A DNA stretch of 64,000 nucleotides, taken from assembly GCA_002150815.3 (NCBI GenBank), contig NDFF03000400.1, positions 365,219 through 429,218 on the forward strand, read 5' to 3'. The DNA is from Grammothele lineata (lineage: Eukaryota; Basidiomycota; Agaricomycetes; Polyporales; Polyporaceae). The notes under the pieces were generated by a model. That model was not told where the DNA came from. It worked only from the letters and a program-made list of their open reading frames with translations, and did no database searches. The position numbers were made by a program, and so were the translations under genes. This document shows, in pieces, positions 48,934 to 61,084 of this stretch; the stretch's first letter is position 1; each line of letters starts with the position of its first letter.

Positions 48934-50556
48934 CTAGCGGTCGGAAGCTCCCCCTTCTCCGCCGACATGTCTGTGGTACCTACCCGGCGCTGTCGCGGGA
49001 GAAGGGGAAGCTCCCCGTTCGAAGCCGTACGAATACCCGGGGTAGTGGGGTGCGTGCGCCGAGGTTGGCGACCCACCGGCTTGCTCGTACTGCCATTGCA
49101 TGGATGGGTATGACCGCGCGCGGAAATGGTCGCGCGGACGACCCGCGGGGAAGTTAGCTGCCGCAGAGAACGTCACGGCGGGTGCCGACGCCAGGGACTG
49201 GCCCGGCACTGGGGGTCCTGTGGGAGACCACGAAACTATCGCGGGACCAGCTCCGTCGGAGCCCCCGTCTGCCGCGACGCTCCGATGTGATTCCTGCTGT
49301 TGTAGCGCGGGGTGCATCGCTGACCAGCTGTCCCGTCGCTGATCGTACGCGGATGTATACTGTTGGTGCGCGGGGTATGGCATAGCGGCCGTGCTTGATG
49401 GCGAACCGAGCGCATCGTATGATTGTGGTACTCTGGACTGCCAAGAGGACGGCGGTGTAGTGCTGTCCCCCTGTGTGCGGGAAGACATGGGAACACCCGC
49501 GAAAGAGGAAACGGAGGGGTGGCCTGAGGGATACGAGCCCGCGACGCTCGCGGATATGGATGAGAACTGGTCATGGCCCTGGTGGTAGTAGCCCGAGACG
49601 TTCCCGGCGTGTCGCGGGAATGACGCGGGAGCTATCCCCGAGGAGTCCTCGCCAATGCGGGGCGGGAGGACCGGAGATGGGGTGTTTGGGCCAGGTGCGT
49701 GTGCTCCTCGATTATCTATCACATCTGACGAGCTGCTGACCGGTGACCAACGTAGCAACGTAAGCGGGGGCATCTCTGGAGGGATCAGCGCGAACCACGC
49801 ACCTGCGGGAACCAACTGTCTCTTGGGCTTTCTCGAGATCTGGTGGGTAGCGAAAGTTGGTGGACCGTGTGAGCTCCGGGGGCACATCGATCGTCATTAG
49901 ATCTGGCCGGCTCGTGGGTCGTCGCAGAACGCCGGCCGCGACGTCCTCCGGGGTGTAGTATGCAATGAGGTGATAGTCGGACCCGTCAACCCTAACCGTA
50001 ATCGTCTGCTGACCATCAGCTTCTGGTAGAAAATCGGAGAGGAGCGGGCTCGCTCGCACCTTCTTTACTAATCCACGCGGTTTATAGCTCAATTGCGGCT
50101 CCGGGACACGCCCGATCTGTGGGTGCATAGACAGGTCCACGGGCTGCTGTGCGGGGCGGGCACGATCCGCGACCTCCCGATAGAGCTGGGCGAACACGTC
50201 AGGGAGGTCCCGTGCGAGAGGGCGCGGGATTCATACCAGGAAGTTCCCGGAGATACGGGACTGTGACCATGCTAAGCCTTCTGTCCACCTCTTTATGCCG
50301 CTTTCTTCGACGCTGAAGATGAAGACAGCACCGCTCTTGACCATCGTTCGCCGCTCGAAGTCGTTGAGCCGCCGGGTCACCCTAGGGATGATTCCCCGGC
50401 GCGCAGCCTGCAGGGTCGACAGCAATCCAGATACATTGGTCGACGCTGGCGACACATAGAACGCCGAACACATACCTCAACGAGCCGGAGAGCGTCCATG
50501 GTGGTGTCCACGAACCCTTCGAAGAGTGGGGTGTCGTTCGTCATGGCCATAGTCAT
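48934..50556 (-). CDS. WOPR-domain transcription factor (Gti1/Pac2 family)
   Basis: Fungus-specific DNA-binding regulator of the family that includes Wor1, Ryp1, Mit1, Gti1 and Pac2, known for controlling morphology, development and secondary metabolism. Exon 1 (50476-50556) reads MTMAMTNDTPLFEGFVDTTMDALRLVE. After an intron (GTATGT...CTGCAG) come AARRGIIPRVTRRLNDFERRTMVKSGAVFIFSVEESGIKRWTEGLAWSQSRISGNFL, the WOPRa signature. A further intron leads to LYREVADRARP and KPRGLVKKVRASPLLSD; QTITVRVDGSDYHLIAYYTPEDVAAGVLRRPTSRPDLMTIDVPPELTRSTNFRYPPDLEKAQE is WOPRb. The rest is a Ser/Pro/Gln-rich, probably disordered activation-type tail ending GGEGGASDR at stop 48934-48936. The N-terminal ATG could also be the third Met of exon 1. 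An upstream ORF abuts the start (see findings). Confidence 0.95.
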
Positions 50557-53500
50557 GCGGGGGTCAAGTCGTCGTAAGGGCCGTTGAGGGACAGCCTGGG
50601 GGCGGGGAGCTGGAGAGACAGTGGTGGTCGTGCGCCCTGGTTATAAGAGGTCCTGCCATCATTTGCATGCCTCGGATATGACATTGAGAAGAAGTAAGTG
50701 TAAGCCCGATCAGTTCGCCACGCGGAATTTCTGCTCAGTGCGATTACCTTGGTCCGACAACCTAGGAACTCTGCCGCCCCCCGTAGAGAGACGCCGATGT
50801 GCTGTCCCACGAAGGCCTTCGCAAGCTGTGCCGTTCCAAGCCCTCCCGCGGCCGCACCCACCACCCCCTCCTCTTCCGCAGCGCGATTCGGTCTATCGAT
50901 CAATCCTGGTTGTTTCGACCCATCATTCTGGCATGGAGCGACTCTGCACCTGCCCATGCCGTACAGTGGCCTGTTGGTTCTATTGCCGGCTGTTGTCACA
51001 TGTGCGCGTTACAGCCCCATCGCGAGCCTGCGAATACAAGTACTCGTCCGATGCAGTTCGCAAAGAACGCTTAGTGGAACTCGCGTGGAGGCAAAGCGCC
51101 GTCGTGGCTGACCCGAGCGGCCGGCGCGGCGACCGTGTCTCACCATCTAGGTGCGGCAGGCAGGGTTGCAGAGTTCATAAAACCAGACCTGGATATGTCT
51201 AGAGGGACAGTGCCGTAAGTATCGTGTGGGTGAGTGTCGGACAGCGGGGATTCCGAATAGAAGCCTGTGCGGTCGTGTCGCCATCTCGCAATATGGACAT
51301 TGGGAGCTTCGAGGAGGACGTCGCGCGGAGGAACACGGACGATAGGACGGCGTCGGAGAGAGGGCACAAGATCGCCGGTGCCCCAGATGCCCGAGCGGCG
51401 TGCTGGCAAACAGGCATACATCACTCCCTGCACTGGCAGCAACCGCTCCTCGCCCGGAAGTCGCAGGGTGGCCGTGGGGGACTACATTCATCGATGCGCC
51501 TGGGATGCGCCGATAGCAGACTCTTTCGCCTCCCGCGTCCCTTCCCTCCCGCGTGTCGGCATGGGTGGTAGGGATTCGGTGGCGGCTGGAGCGTGCACTA
51601 GTCGCGGCACGGTGCACTCCCAGACCCGCCCGGGCGCCCGTGCGTAGCCGTGCGTGCCCAAGCACGGCGGCTCCGGTGCGAATTCCCGCCGCCGGCTCGC
51701 GTACTTTCCCTCCCTGCGGTTCTCGAGACTCGAGAGTCGATCGACGTAATCTGGCATTCACCCTCAGATCATCTCCGATCCATCCAACTTCAAGCCCCGC
51801 GACTGCCGCGGACCTCATTCCCAACCACCACCACCAGACGCCCCAGCCCCCAGGCCCGCCCAGCCAGCTCGCCTCGACGTCCACAGGCCTCGCCCAAGCT
51901 TGAGCGTTCCCAGCTTTCACTTCGCGCCCCGAGCGGGGCTCCTCCTGGGTGACCGAGTCCAGAACATGCCTTGGGCTGGCGCCCCGCGCTGCCTCCGCCC
52001 GCGCCTCACGCCGGTCATTTGACCACCCCCGAGCCCCGCTGCGCCCCGCCGCACCCGAACGATCAACCGCACCCTGCATTCTTCCCCCGACGCACCCGCA
52101 CGCCCAGCGGACGCCCCGCGACGATCCTCGTCTGTCGCAGCCTTCGCGCTCCCCCTCGTTCGCAATTCCGGTCTATCGGGCTCGCATTGCGATTCATGCA
52201 GGCACCAGACCCCCTTCGCGTTTCATCTATCTGGGAGCAGTAGCCTCTGACCATGACAGGTTCTCCAGGATTCGCACATGGAGCCAAGTTCCAGTGCGGG
52301 GCCAGAGCGGCAGCATTGGACGAGCTCTCCGCCCACGCAGCTGTGCACCATTGGCCCGCGTGAATTCATCAGGGACGCGTTATGTCACAACAATGGGCAC
52401 GCCGGGCAAGCTGACATGAATTATATTGAAAAACATCCGCAGACAGGCAATGGGCGGACGGACAGCACAGGACGATGGTGATCAGCCTTTCCATCGATGT
52501 GCCGCGTATGTGAACCCTGTGTCCAAGTTGGTTGTCATGTTTCGAGATGTCGCCAGCGAGTGGACCGACTGCCCGTCCTACACGCGAGGAGCCATTCGAG
52601 GGAAGCCGGAGGTGCCAGCGGAGGGAACGTTGTGCGCTGAAATAGTTAGATGAAGAGGCCGAGAGCGAGATTGAAGGACAGCTTACCGAACCATCGATTG
52701 TTCTAAGGACGGTTCGCGGGGGCAATTTGTCCCTCACCCGCGCATCTTCCCGCGCCAGGCTCTCGCTGACAAGGGCGTATCGACTCAGCAGCTCCTCATC
52801 AATCCCGACTTCTTCGCAATAGAGTCTATTCGAGACTCGCAAGCTCGCGCACCAGCTCAGAAAAATTGCAGGAACCGCCCGCAGACAGATCCATGTGGCT
52901 TTCGCGTGTGCAGAGCTAAAATTTGCCATCGATGGCGGCGCAAACGACCAAAGAGCGCAGCGACAGACCGCCCTCGCCACGCACAAAGCCCCGCGACGGG
53001 ACGATAATATTGCACCCATCGTGGCTCGCGCGGGCGACGACCGAGTCCGTACGAACCTTTATGCTCACAGAGTTTGATTCCCCGCCACGTCGCCCATGTC
53101 GCCTCGTGTTAGCAGCGTTGAGCTGTCAAAACCTCCGCGTGCCCAAATCAGGCCCAGCACTTCGCGAGAGTGGGCCGGATGCGCTCGGAAGAGATGCGCG
53201 TCTGCGGCGACATTAGATTTCATCTCAACTGTCACGCCGCGGCGAGGAGCGGGACACGGTTCGCGGAGGGCCTATTGCGGTGACGCCGAACCCGCGCTGC
53301 CACGCGCATCCGGTTGAACCACCCCCCGCTGGCAGTCCACCGTGTCCTCAGCCCGTCTTGTTGGGAATCAGAGAACAAGGGGAATGGTACCTGGCTCGGC
53401 CAGCGTGACCGTCGCCAGCCTCTCAACCAGCTGGGCTATAGTCCCCCCGGGGGCCGCGCGAGAACTCGCCGGACGCTTGTTTGAAGTCTTGGTACGCCTT

Positions 53501-56500
53501 CCGCCGAAAACGAAGTTCGCCGGGGGATAAGGAAGGCCTTTGCGGAGTAAGCCGACGCCCATTGCACGGTCATAGAAACACTTTGAGTCCCCGGTGCCTG
53601 TACGAACACTCGCTCCTGGTTGCCCCTATGTCCGCTCTAATCGGGAATGCGCATCCTCCCCAAAACGGGCCACAGCCACGTCCAGTGTAATGCAGGAACA
53701 GCACGTCCTCTGGCCATTTGAGTGCAGTCGCTGACGCGCTCGAGCGGCTCTCATGTCGTACTCATTCATACGGCAGTGTCCGCTGAGTCTTCGTTAGGAT
53801 CTACGCAGTGTTGATATGAGTCAGGGAACGACGAGCTGGCGCAGGCAGCGCATGGAAGTTGAGAGGCCGGGGGAGAGGTTGGGAAGGCGAATTACCGGGC
53901 CAAGGCGTCCCTGGAGGTGTTGGAGTGTTCTCAGCCATTCAACCGCCTCTCCAGGGTCGCGGAAGGCCGTAAGGAAGAGACTCTAAAATATGGGGGTGGG
54001 AACGCACAACGCTCATGAGCATAGTGACCACAGGCCGCATTACATCCCGCGGTCTTCCAGGGCATTCGCAGACTCCGTCAAGTTGGACACTACGTCGCGC
54101 TCATTCACGTAAGAAAGAAGCCGGAGGGGCAAATGGGGAGAGGCGTACACACCGGGGTGCAGTAGAAATAACGATGCGGGTAGCCATCGAAACGTTCCAG
54201 CGAGGTCAACCAATAACGGCGACTCAACAGAGGCCAGCTTGCGTTATCCTCGTACCGCCATGCCGTGAATTTCCCGCAGAGGCCTGGAAGGCTGTCCTAT
54301 AGCTGTTGGGAGAAGGAACCAGATCGTTTCGCCGGTATGCTCAGCGCAAGAAGTGGGTCGGACCATCCGTTGGTGGCCACTCGATAGGGCCCCAGAACGT
54401 TGAGAGGCGGGGCATTAGAACACGTCGGGAGGATACGAGAAACGAATAGCGCATCGCACGCTCAGGCCTCACTACACACCATCAGAGGAGTCCGAGTCTT
54501 GGAACGAGGTTTTTTACTCCGACATTGATTGCTGCCGCTCCCTAATCTGGGTCGCCCGATCCGCAACGAGGCAACCTCTGGGGGTCGTGAGATGAGATGC
54601 GCCCTTTGTGGAGCGGCGGGAGCTTCGATGGCGGGATCGACGAGGTTCTACCCGAGTTGAGAGCGAGCGAGCGAGGGCCAGGGAACGACGGCGGGGGCAG
54701 CGGGGCGTAGGGGGGTTCGAGGCGACCGCCGATTGGCGAAGGCGCAGCATTGAATCCTTCGGCACCCGCCGTGCTCCGAGCGTCCACCCGCAAAATACAA
54801 CACGAAGTCCGAGCTCAACAAGGCTAGCCTCCGAAATACCCATCCAACGGCAGGAACGCGAGGCATCGGTCCCGCGCCGCCCCCGACGCTGAGGCGGCCG
54901 CGTTCACTGGCTGGTGTGGGTGTGGGTGTGCCGGCTGCGCGGCGAGTGGTGCCTTTGCAAGTTCCGGCCCTCGGACGGGCTTCCCGAAGTTGAGAGGCGC
55001 TGCACGCCCCTCCGCAATGCCTGGGCGTGGAGCCGTCTGGAATTCGACGTCCCAGCCATGGCGCAGGAGCACGGGCTGGCCTGCCACGACGTCGTGCGCC
55101 GCGGGGCGCGACGGCGAGGGCTGTCGCGCCGCGGAGGCATATGGGCCGCGGTGTCACAAGGGCGCTGGTCTGTGCAGGGCCGCCAGTCGGTGTTTGGAGG
55201 TTAAACGAAGGCTCGCTGGACGGTATGCGGGCGCGCTGCCGCAGGTGTGCTTTGGGCGTGCGAGACGAGAGGGGTGCTTCCTGCGTGCAGCGGCGACGTA
55301 GACGGACGCGGAGGGCCCCGCTCGCTCGTGGCCGCGTCGAGTCTGTGACCGCGCCCCGATCTCCAAGCCTTCTGAGAGAGATGCGAGTGGGCCCTCCCGC
55401 GATGTGCTCAGATTAGACACCATCAGTAAGCGCAAGAACTTTCGCCGCCGCTGGTGGCACTCACCGCTCGCGCTGAGCTCACGGCCTAACACCGCCGCCG
55501 AAGTTTGCGCTGCTGGCAGGAAACCATGAGGCACAAGCTCAATGGGTCTGCTTTGAGGGTTCTCAGGAGACAGCCACAGAACGATGCGCGATGCCGCGGG
55601 TAGCACCATCGACGCAGGTTCGACGTGAACTTCGTCGATGCGCAACCCGGCGGGCCACTTCGTTCGGCAAGGGCCCAGTGGTGTCCCCCGTGGGAAGAGA
55701 GCGTGTGGACTGCACCCGGTGCTCGCTGTTGCAGGCCGCTATGCGCGTGCACGCTCCACGGCACAGAGAGCGGGCGGGGAAGAGGAAAAAGCGCATCACG
55801 GGGTCAGCGAAAGGTTCGTAACCCCGAAAGGCGTTCAGAGCGGCTGAACAAGCGGGGATCGCGCCCCCGATACCGCACAGTGCGCCCCGCCGCCGCTGCA
55901 TAGATAGACGCGCGGTGCGGCTAGTAAGCTCCGCGAAAGCTCGCAGAGAACTGTTGCTGGTCGCCAGGGAAGGCCACGGGTGACTGGGGCGATTACGAGC
56001 CTCCAGAGCCGGTGTTTTTACGGCGCCCGGGCAGATAGCAGGAGTGTGACAGCGCGACCGTCCGAACTGGACGCATCGCCGCGACCAAGGGCGACATTGC
56101 ACCTCGTTGGATGGGCGCCTCCGTGGGCGCGGTCTCGGCGGCCCGCCTTCGCGAAGTCCTTCGCGAAGCGGCGCGCGCCGGCGTGCTCCCTCCCCAATCC
56201 CTCTCAGCTGGTCCGCGAAGGCCAGCGGCCGGCAGCCCGCCGCCCGCGCGCACCCAGGCTCGCCCCAGGCCCGGCACGCCGACTCCCACCGCGCGCGCGA
56301 CGAGAACGCGGGGTTGCGCACGCGCCACGCGGATCAGCGCGTCGAGCGTGATTCTGCGCCCTGCGCGCCGCTACGTCATCGATTCATCGGCGACCCAGCT
56401 GCGGCGCCGTCTTCGAAGTCAAGTCGGACTACGAACGCGCGAACGCACGCACGCACGCACGCGCGCGACGCTCACCGCGGTGCGGCGCGCCGCCCGAGCT

Positions 56501-57619
56501 CCCCTCTTTGCGAGCCCATGTTTCCGAGGTCCTTCGCGTGTCTGTCTTCGCCCATGCCGTGCCGCTGCCAGGCACCGGGGCGCCGCGCGAGAGCCACTGT
56601 GGCGGTCAGTCGCGCGAGGGGCGCCCAAGGAAGGACGGCATGTACGCACCCCAAATCCCCGCCGTTGCGTCAACTGTGACGACCGCGCGCGCCATCTTCC
56701 AAGACACCGCCGGCGAAGGCGACCCCGGGCACGCGTCGCGTCGAGCCTTCCCGGGCGGGGGCCAGAGCGACGGAGAGCCCCGGGGGGACCCTGTCAATCC
56801 CGAGCCTGAACAGCAGCCCAGGACACTCATGCCCGCAAGTGGCAACCACGCCAAAACCACCTCTCACGACAAATGGGCCATAGGAAATGCATGCATTTTG
56901 CGCATACTATACGCAACGACCATGGGTAGACAGTGTGACGAGACGTGTACGATGCGACAGACAGCCGAGGCTGGGTCTAGATACAGTGTGGGGGAGTGCT
57001 ACATCCGTGGGACACAAACTAAACGAAGGTGAGTTACTCTCGATAGTGTGTAGAAAATAACGTACGGACATCCCAGCCGTACGCAGGAAAAAAGCGGCCG
57101 GGGAATATGAAATAAGTATAGGCACCAGAAGTCGAACGAATGTGCGGGGGAAAGCAAAGCGAGAGCGAACACGAAAAGAACGAATACGGCACGGGGAACG
57201 AGCCCTCTCGCGCCAGTCGGCAGAACACGATGCGCGGATCCGTAAGCGAAGGGGGCCGAGAATGGAAAGCCAGATGCCTGAATACGAGTTACCCCCCGGG
57301 CCGCAGGCTCCCGAGGGCGGGGGCTGTAAGATTCTATGACGATTACTGCGTACCGCGTAACTACTACTCTAAGTCGGCCCCGGGCGCGCACTGGATGCGC
57401 GGTGCCGGGGGCCTGCCGTCACGATCGGACGCTTTGAATGGGTGACTGGGGATATGTACACCGAGTCGAGGAAGCCAGGGCAATCTGCCACTAGGATCTG
57501 GCACCGCGCGCAAGGGACGGTCAACACCGGACGACCTGATAGAGTTCGACGGGCACAGGCTTACCTCCACGCTGAGCACAGCGGACGAGGCGTCCGTCCG
57601 CGGCGGTCAGACGCTCCCC
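50557..57619. other. Gene-poor GC-rich stretch of about 7 kb
   Basis: Long open frames occur on both strands (for example near 51.1-52.1, 54.6-55.6 and 56.1-56.8 kb). They are Arg/Ala/Pro-rich by-products of GC content, overlap each other on both strands, and show no domain. No transposon proteins, tRNA or terpenoid-tailoring enzyme was recognised. The left end must contain the WOPR promoter. An (ACGC)n microsatellite lies at about 56444-56465. Confidence 0.45.
56444..56465 (+). repeat. (ACGC)n microsatellite
   Basis: About five tandem ACGC units followed by a GC-alternating tail, inside the gene-poor GC-rich region. Confidence 0.7.
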
Positions 57620-58929
57620 TTAATCCCGCTGGCGCAGGGGGAGGAGCTCGACCTCGAGCGATTGCTTAATCTTCTGCGCGTCCTTGCCGAAGTAGCGCTC
57701 CGTCTCGAACGACCACTCCGCGTTGGCGATGATCCAGTCCTCGAGACCCTGGACGTAGAGGGCGACGGCACGGTCGACCTCCTCGCCCCAGGACGGGATC
57801 CGCTTGCGCTCGCGGAAGAAGTAGTCGAGCGTCTGGCGCCAGAGGTCACCGGCGAGCTGGATCGCGGTTTGGCGGTCGCAGTCGTTGGCAGCCATGAGGA
57901 CACAGACGAGGTTATGCGTCTGAGAATAGACAGCGCGCCAGAGTCAGCAACGGAAGGCGATGCATGATAACTACGGGGAACACCCACGTCACCGCGCGAC
58001 TGTTCCACGTTGTACGAGAGGACGTCCTGCAGATCGGACATTGTGTGAGCCTGTGCACGAGAACGGATCACGAACGGAGACGCCACGTACGTTCGCCCAA
58101 GACACAAGGTCGTTGGTGGCATTTGACAGGCCAACCAGGCACGGGTGCTCGATCACCTCGTCGGGGAGGTCGATGTTCGCGGCGTACTCGATGAACGCGA
58201 AGCCGGTCTTGCAGCCGCTCGTGTCGCGGCGCAGGAGAATGTACTCCTCGAGATCGGGGATGTTGCCTGAACCACGGTCAGACGCCTGCTGCATGATGGC
58301 CTGGAAGTACGTGTCGAGCGTCGACATGAGGCGTTGCTGGCAGCCAGGGCCCGCCGTCGTCCGCATGCGCGTCCAGAACCTGCCGAAAGACAATAGGGAT
58401 AACCCGCACGTGATCAGCGGCATTGCCACAAAAGACGGACCCCCCACGCGGAGATGAAGAAGGGGTGCGAATAGAGCGGTACTCACGAATAGGTCAAGCG
58501 GTACGCGGCCGTATCGGACTTGTAGGTGTGGGGGTGGTAGAGGGTGTTCATGATGCACTCGCCCAGGCCACGCGTGCCCGTGGTGTCGAACTCGTCCGTC
58601 CAGTCATCGAGCGTGAAGAGGAAGTTCATGAAGTCCGTGCAAACACGGAGCTCGTCGAACGTGCAGTCGATGTAGCACATGCCGCTGAGGAGACCGGCGT
58701 TGAGGCTGAGGAACTTCTTCGTCTGCTTCTCGTTGAAGTTGGCCATGCTGAGCAGCCACTGCTCCGACTCGCGCGAGACCTCGTACTCCTGCGCGTGACA
58801 GCGAAGAGGGTAGGGGATGGGGGAGATGAAGTCGGGGAACTTGAGCATGACCGCCTGCTTGCGCTCGGGGGCGTCGACAGGAGCGTCACGGATGGGGGCG
58901 GGGGTGGATGTCTGAGGAGTAACGGCCAT
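57620..58929 (-). CDS. Class I sesquiterpene synthase 2
   Basis: Paralogue of the synthase at 43.4 kb. Four exons: 58487-58929, 58091-58379, 57988-58026 and 57620-57919, with GTGAGT, GTACGT and GTGGGT donors; the total is 356 residues, a normal length. ATG 58929 gives MAVTPQTSTPAPIRDAPVDAPERKQAVMLKFPDFISPIPYPLRCHAQEYEV. The metal motif DDWTDE is at 108-113 and the NSE triad NDVLSYNVE at 244-252. Other conserved blocks are GPGCQQRLMSTLDTYFQAIMQQ, DTSGCKTGFAFIEYAANIDLPDEVIEHP, GDTHNLVCVLM, and RIPSWGEEVDRAVALYVQGLEDWIIANAEWSFETERYFGKDAQKIKQSLEVELLPLRQRD (stop 57620-57622). Exon 2 is 289 nt in both synthases and the first two introns sit at the same places; the third (after GD) is absent from synthase 1. 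A TATATAAGG box lies about 105 nt upstream. Confidence 0.95.
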
Positions 58930-59033
58930 GGCGTAGTACAGTAGGGAAAACAGACTATGACGGAGGTACTGAACACAGAAGCGGAAGAAGGAAGGTAGGC
59001 GAGGCATCGGACGAACCCGTCACCCGCCCGGCT

Positions 59034-59042
59034 CCTTATATA
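59034..59042 (-). promoter_or_regulatory. TATA box of terpene synthase 2
   Basis: The minus strand reads TATATAAGG, about 105 nt upstream of ATG 58929; a strong match. Confidence 0.65.
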
Positions 59043-60506
59043 TCGAGGCGGGATGATGCGCAGGCTCCGGAAGGAAGGGAAAAGTGCCGTATTGTTTCGT
59101 GAACGAGGCATGACGAATCTGTCAAGCGAGGCTGGATGATTGGACAAATTTGTCAGTAAAGCAGGGCGATCGGCGGGTATCAATGCTCGAGTTAGGCAAT
59201 TGACTACACTGACGTTAGGCTCGGCGTCGCACCGCACTACGCCGCCCGGCGCAGCGCTCCGGGCACAGTGTGGCGAGCCCTTGGAGGTGTCTGGTATGTT
59301 TGCGCTAGAATGTACAAGACATGATGGAGACTTTTTCTTGGGCGGATAAGGGCCGACACAAGGCCGACAAGGCGCCAGACCAGGGGTCAGGAGTTGGGGG
59401 AGGGCGCAAGCCAGCCGGAGCTGGGGGGAGCGTCCACGTCGGAATGGGGTGCCGGCGGGGTTCCCGGACGGAGGCCACCCTGAGAAAGGGCGGCGTGTGG
59501 ACAAACAATAAAGTGCGTGCGGAGGACGACCCTTGATGGTGAGACGACGCTTTTTGTTGGCCGGGACGATTTCATAACCTGATTAGGATGAGGAGAACGC
59601 GATGGGTTAGCCATCGACGAGCCGACGTGCAGGGCAGGCCACGTTGTGCGCTTGGACAAGATGGGCGGCACGAGGGGTAGGTAATTGTGTTGGCAACTCA
59701 CCGCGGGTCGCCGGAGGCGAAGGGTTTCAATATTTGCGGGCGGTGCGCGGTGTTCCCATGGGCCATTTGGGATGCGGGGACGCTGGTGGAGATGACAGAA
59801 AATGGCGGGGCAGACACGTAAGAGTCCGAAAAAGTCAGATGAAGCGAGTCATGAACTGGATGACGGATGGACGGATGGCGCGCTGACGGTGTCGCGACAT
59901 GTCCTCTGCAGCCGTGGCCGCTGCTTGTGCTGGTTGGGTGCTATCTGCGAGCGTGTCCGAGGCGACGTTTGCGCCCCATGCAGCACGCGACGGAGATGTG
60001 CATCCGGGATAGGCAGGAAAGACAATAGGGAGAGAGGCGGGGCCGACCTCGAGGTCTCACTGGAAGACGATCTCAGCCGATCGAAAGCGTGCACGGGCGG
60101 GTGGCGCTCGTGGGGCCAGTCGATGCCGCGCAGAGTCCGACCGTGCCGATGGCAGGCTTGGGCGGGCACAGGCCTTCATTTCGCATTCCGCCCCGATCCT
60201 GCGCCGCAATTTGTTTCTCCGCTACGTCCGTCGGGCGGCGTACCTCCGCGCGTCTGCTTCCGCTCCGGGCGCCTGCGAGGGCCGTCCGTCCGGGCCACGG
60301 CGTCTGCCACTCGACTGCCTGTGGCGGGAGCTTGGACGAGCCAGTCCGTGTTTCTCGCTCCGTCTCTCTCGCCTTTGTTTCATCTTCTGCCTGCCCCCAT
60401 CCCGCCGCCTCCTGTCTCCCGTCATTCTCTCTTCCTTGCCAACCGACCGATCCCGCTCCAACTCTCATAGCATTCCCTTGTCCTCGTGATTCTTCTCCCC
60501 CTGGCC
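59043..60506. other. Divergent intergenic region
   Basis: About 1.5 kb between terpene synthase 2 (minus) and the HSBP1-like gene (plus). No coherent exon. A short GGATGGACGGATGG-type repeat occurs near 59863-59880. The last 150 nt before ATG 60507 are pyrimidine-rich (TCTCTCTCGCC, CTCTCTTCCTTGCC), as is common in fungal 5' leaders. Confidence 0.45.
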
Positions 60507-61084
60507 ATGCCTCCTCCTTCGTCTTCCCCCGCTCTCCCTCTCAACGTCGCACCCGGATCACGTCCCACCACGGCACAATCTAATCTCTCTACGGCCACCA
60601 CCACCACACCCGGCGCGACAAAGCCCTCCGTCAGCGCACCAGACATATCCAGCCCCCACGAGCTCACGGCGTTTGTACGCAGCGGTAATCTTTCCTTCCG
60701 AGCTCCCTCCGTGCTGATTGTTCCCCTACGCGTTTGAACATTCCTCCCGGCCCGCAATTACGACGGCACAGGTGGAGTCCCTGCTCGAACAGCTGGACCA
60801 GAAGTTCGACGACATGTCCAGCCAGATCCTCGATCGCAGTGCGCATCTCTCCCGCCCGCCGCTCTCCATCCATCTTCCGAACGCTGACCGGATCCGTCCC
60901 CCGTCGCCCCGTTTCGTGTCCATGGACAGTGACGCAGATGTCCAGCCGCGTCGACGCTCTCGAGGCTTCCATACAAGACATCATCAACAACGATGCTCCT
61001 CCACCACTGCCCCCCAGCCTCCCGCAGTCTCCGTCCGTAGCTTCGATGAACATGGCGCAGCGCAAGAGCACCCCGAGCGGCTGA
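60507..61084 (+). CDS. Heat shock factor-binding protein 1-like coiled coil, 129 residues
   Basis: HSBP1 is a small trimeric coiled-coil protein that binds heat-shock factor in animals and also acts with WASH-complex assembly; a role here is inferred by family only. Three exons: 60507-60674, 60772-60838 and 60930-61084, with GTACGC and GTGCGC donors; phases close exactly. The N-terminal 50 residues are Ser/Thr/Pro-rich (MPPPSSSPALPLNVAPGS...). The conserved core is HELTAF-VESLLEQLDQKFDDMSSQILDR-MTQMSSRVDALEASIQDIINND, the HSBP1 heptad pattern (LLxQLxxKFxxMSxQIxxRxxxMSSRxDxLE). A short Pro/Ser tail ends RKSTPSG. The tails make it longer than animal HSBP1 (about 76). The core is only seen after splicing. 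Confidence 0.9.

Noticed and set aside
51147..52079. 310-codon minus-strand open frame
   Set aside because: Arg/Ala/Gly-rich composition, competing open frames on the other strand, and no motif; typical of GC-rich non-coding DNA.
53381..53455. tRNA-like stretch on the minus strand (GGGACTATAGCCCAGCTGGTTGAGAGGC...)
   Set aside because: The A-box region looks right, but there is no GGTTCGAATCC B box and no acceptor-stem closure, so it is not a tRNA gene.
56111..56809. 232-codon plus-strand open frame
   Set aside because: Almost entirely Arg/Ala/Pro/Ser with an (ACGC)n microsatellite inside; overlapping frames on both strands are equally open.
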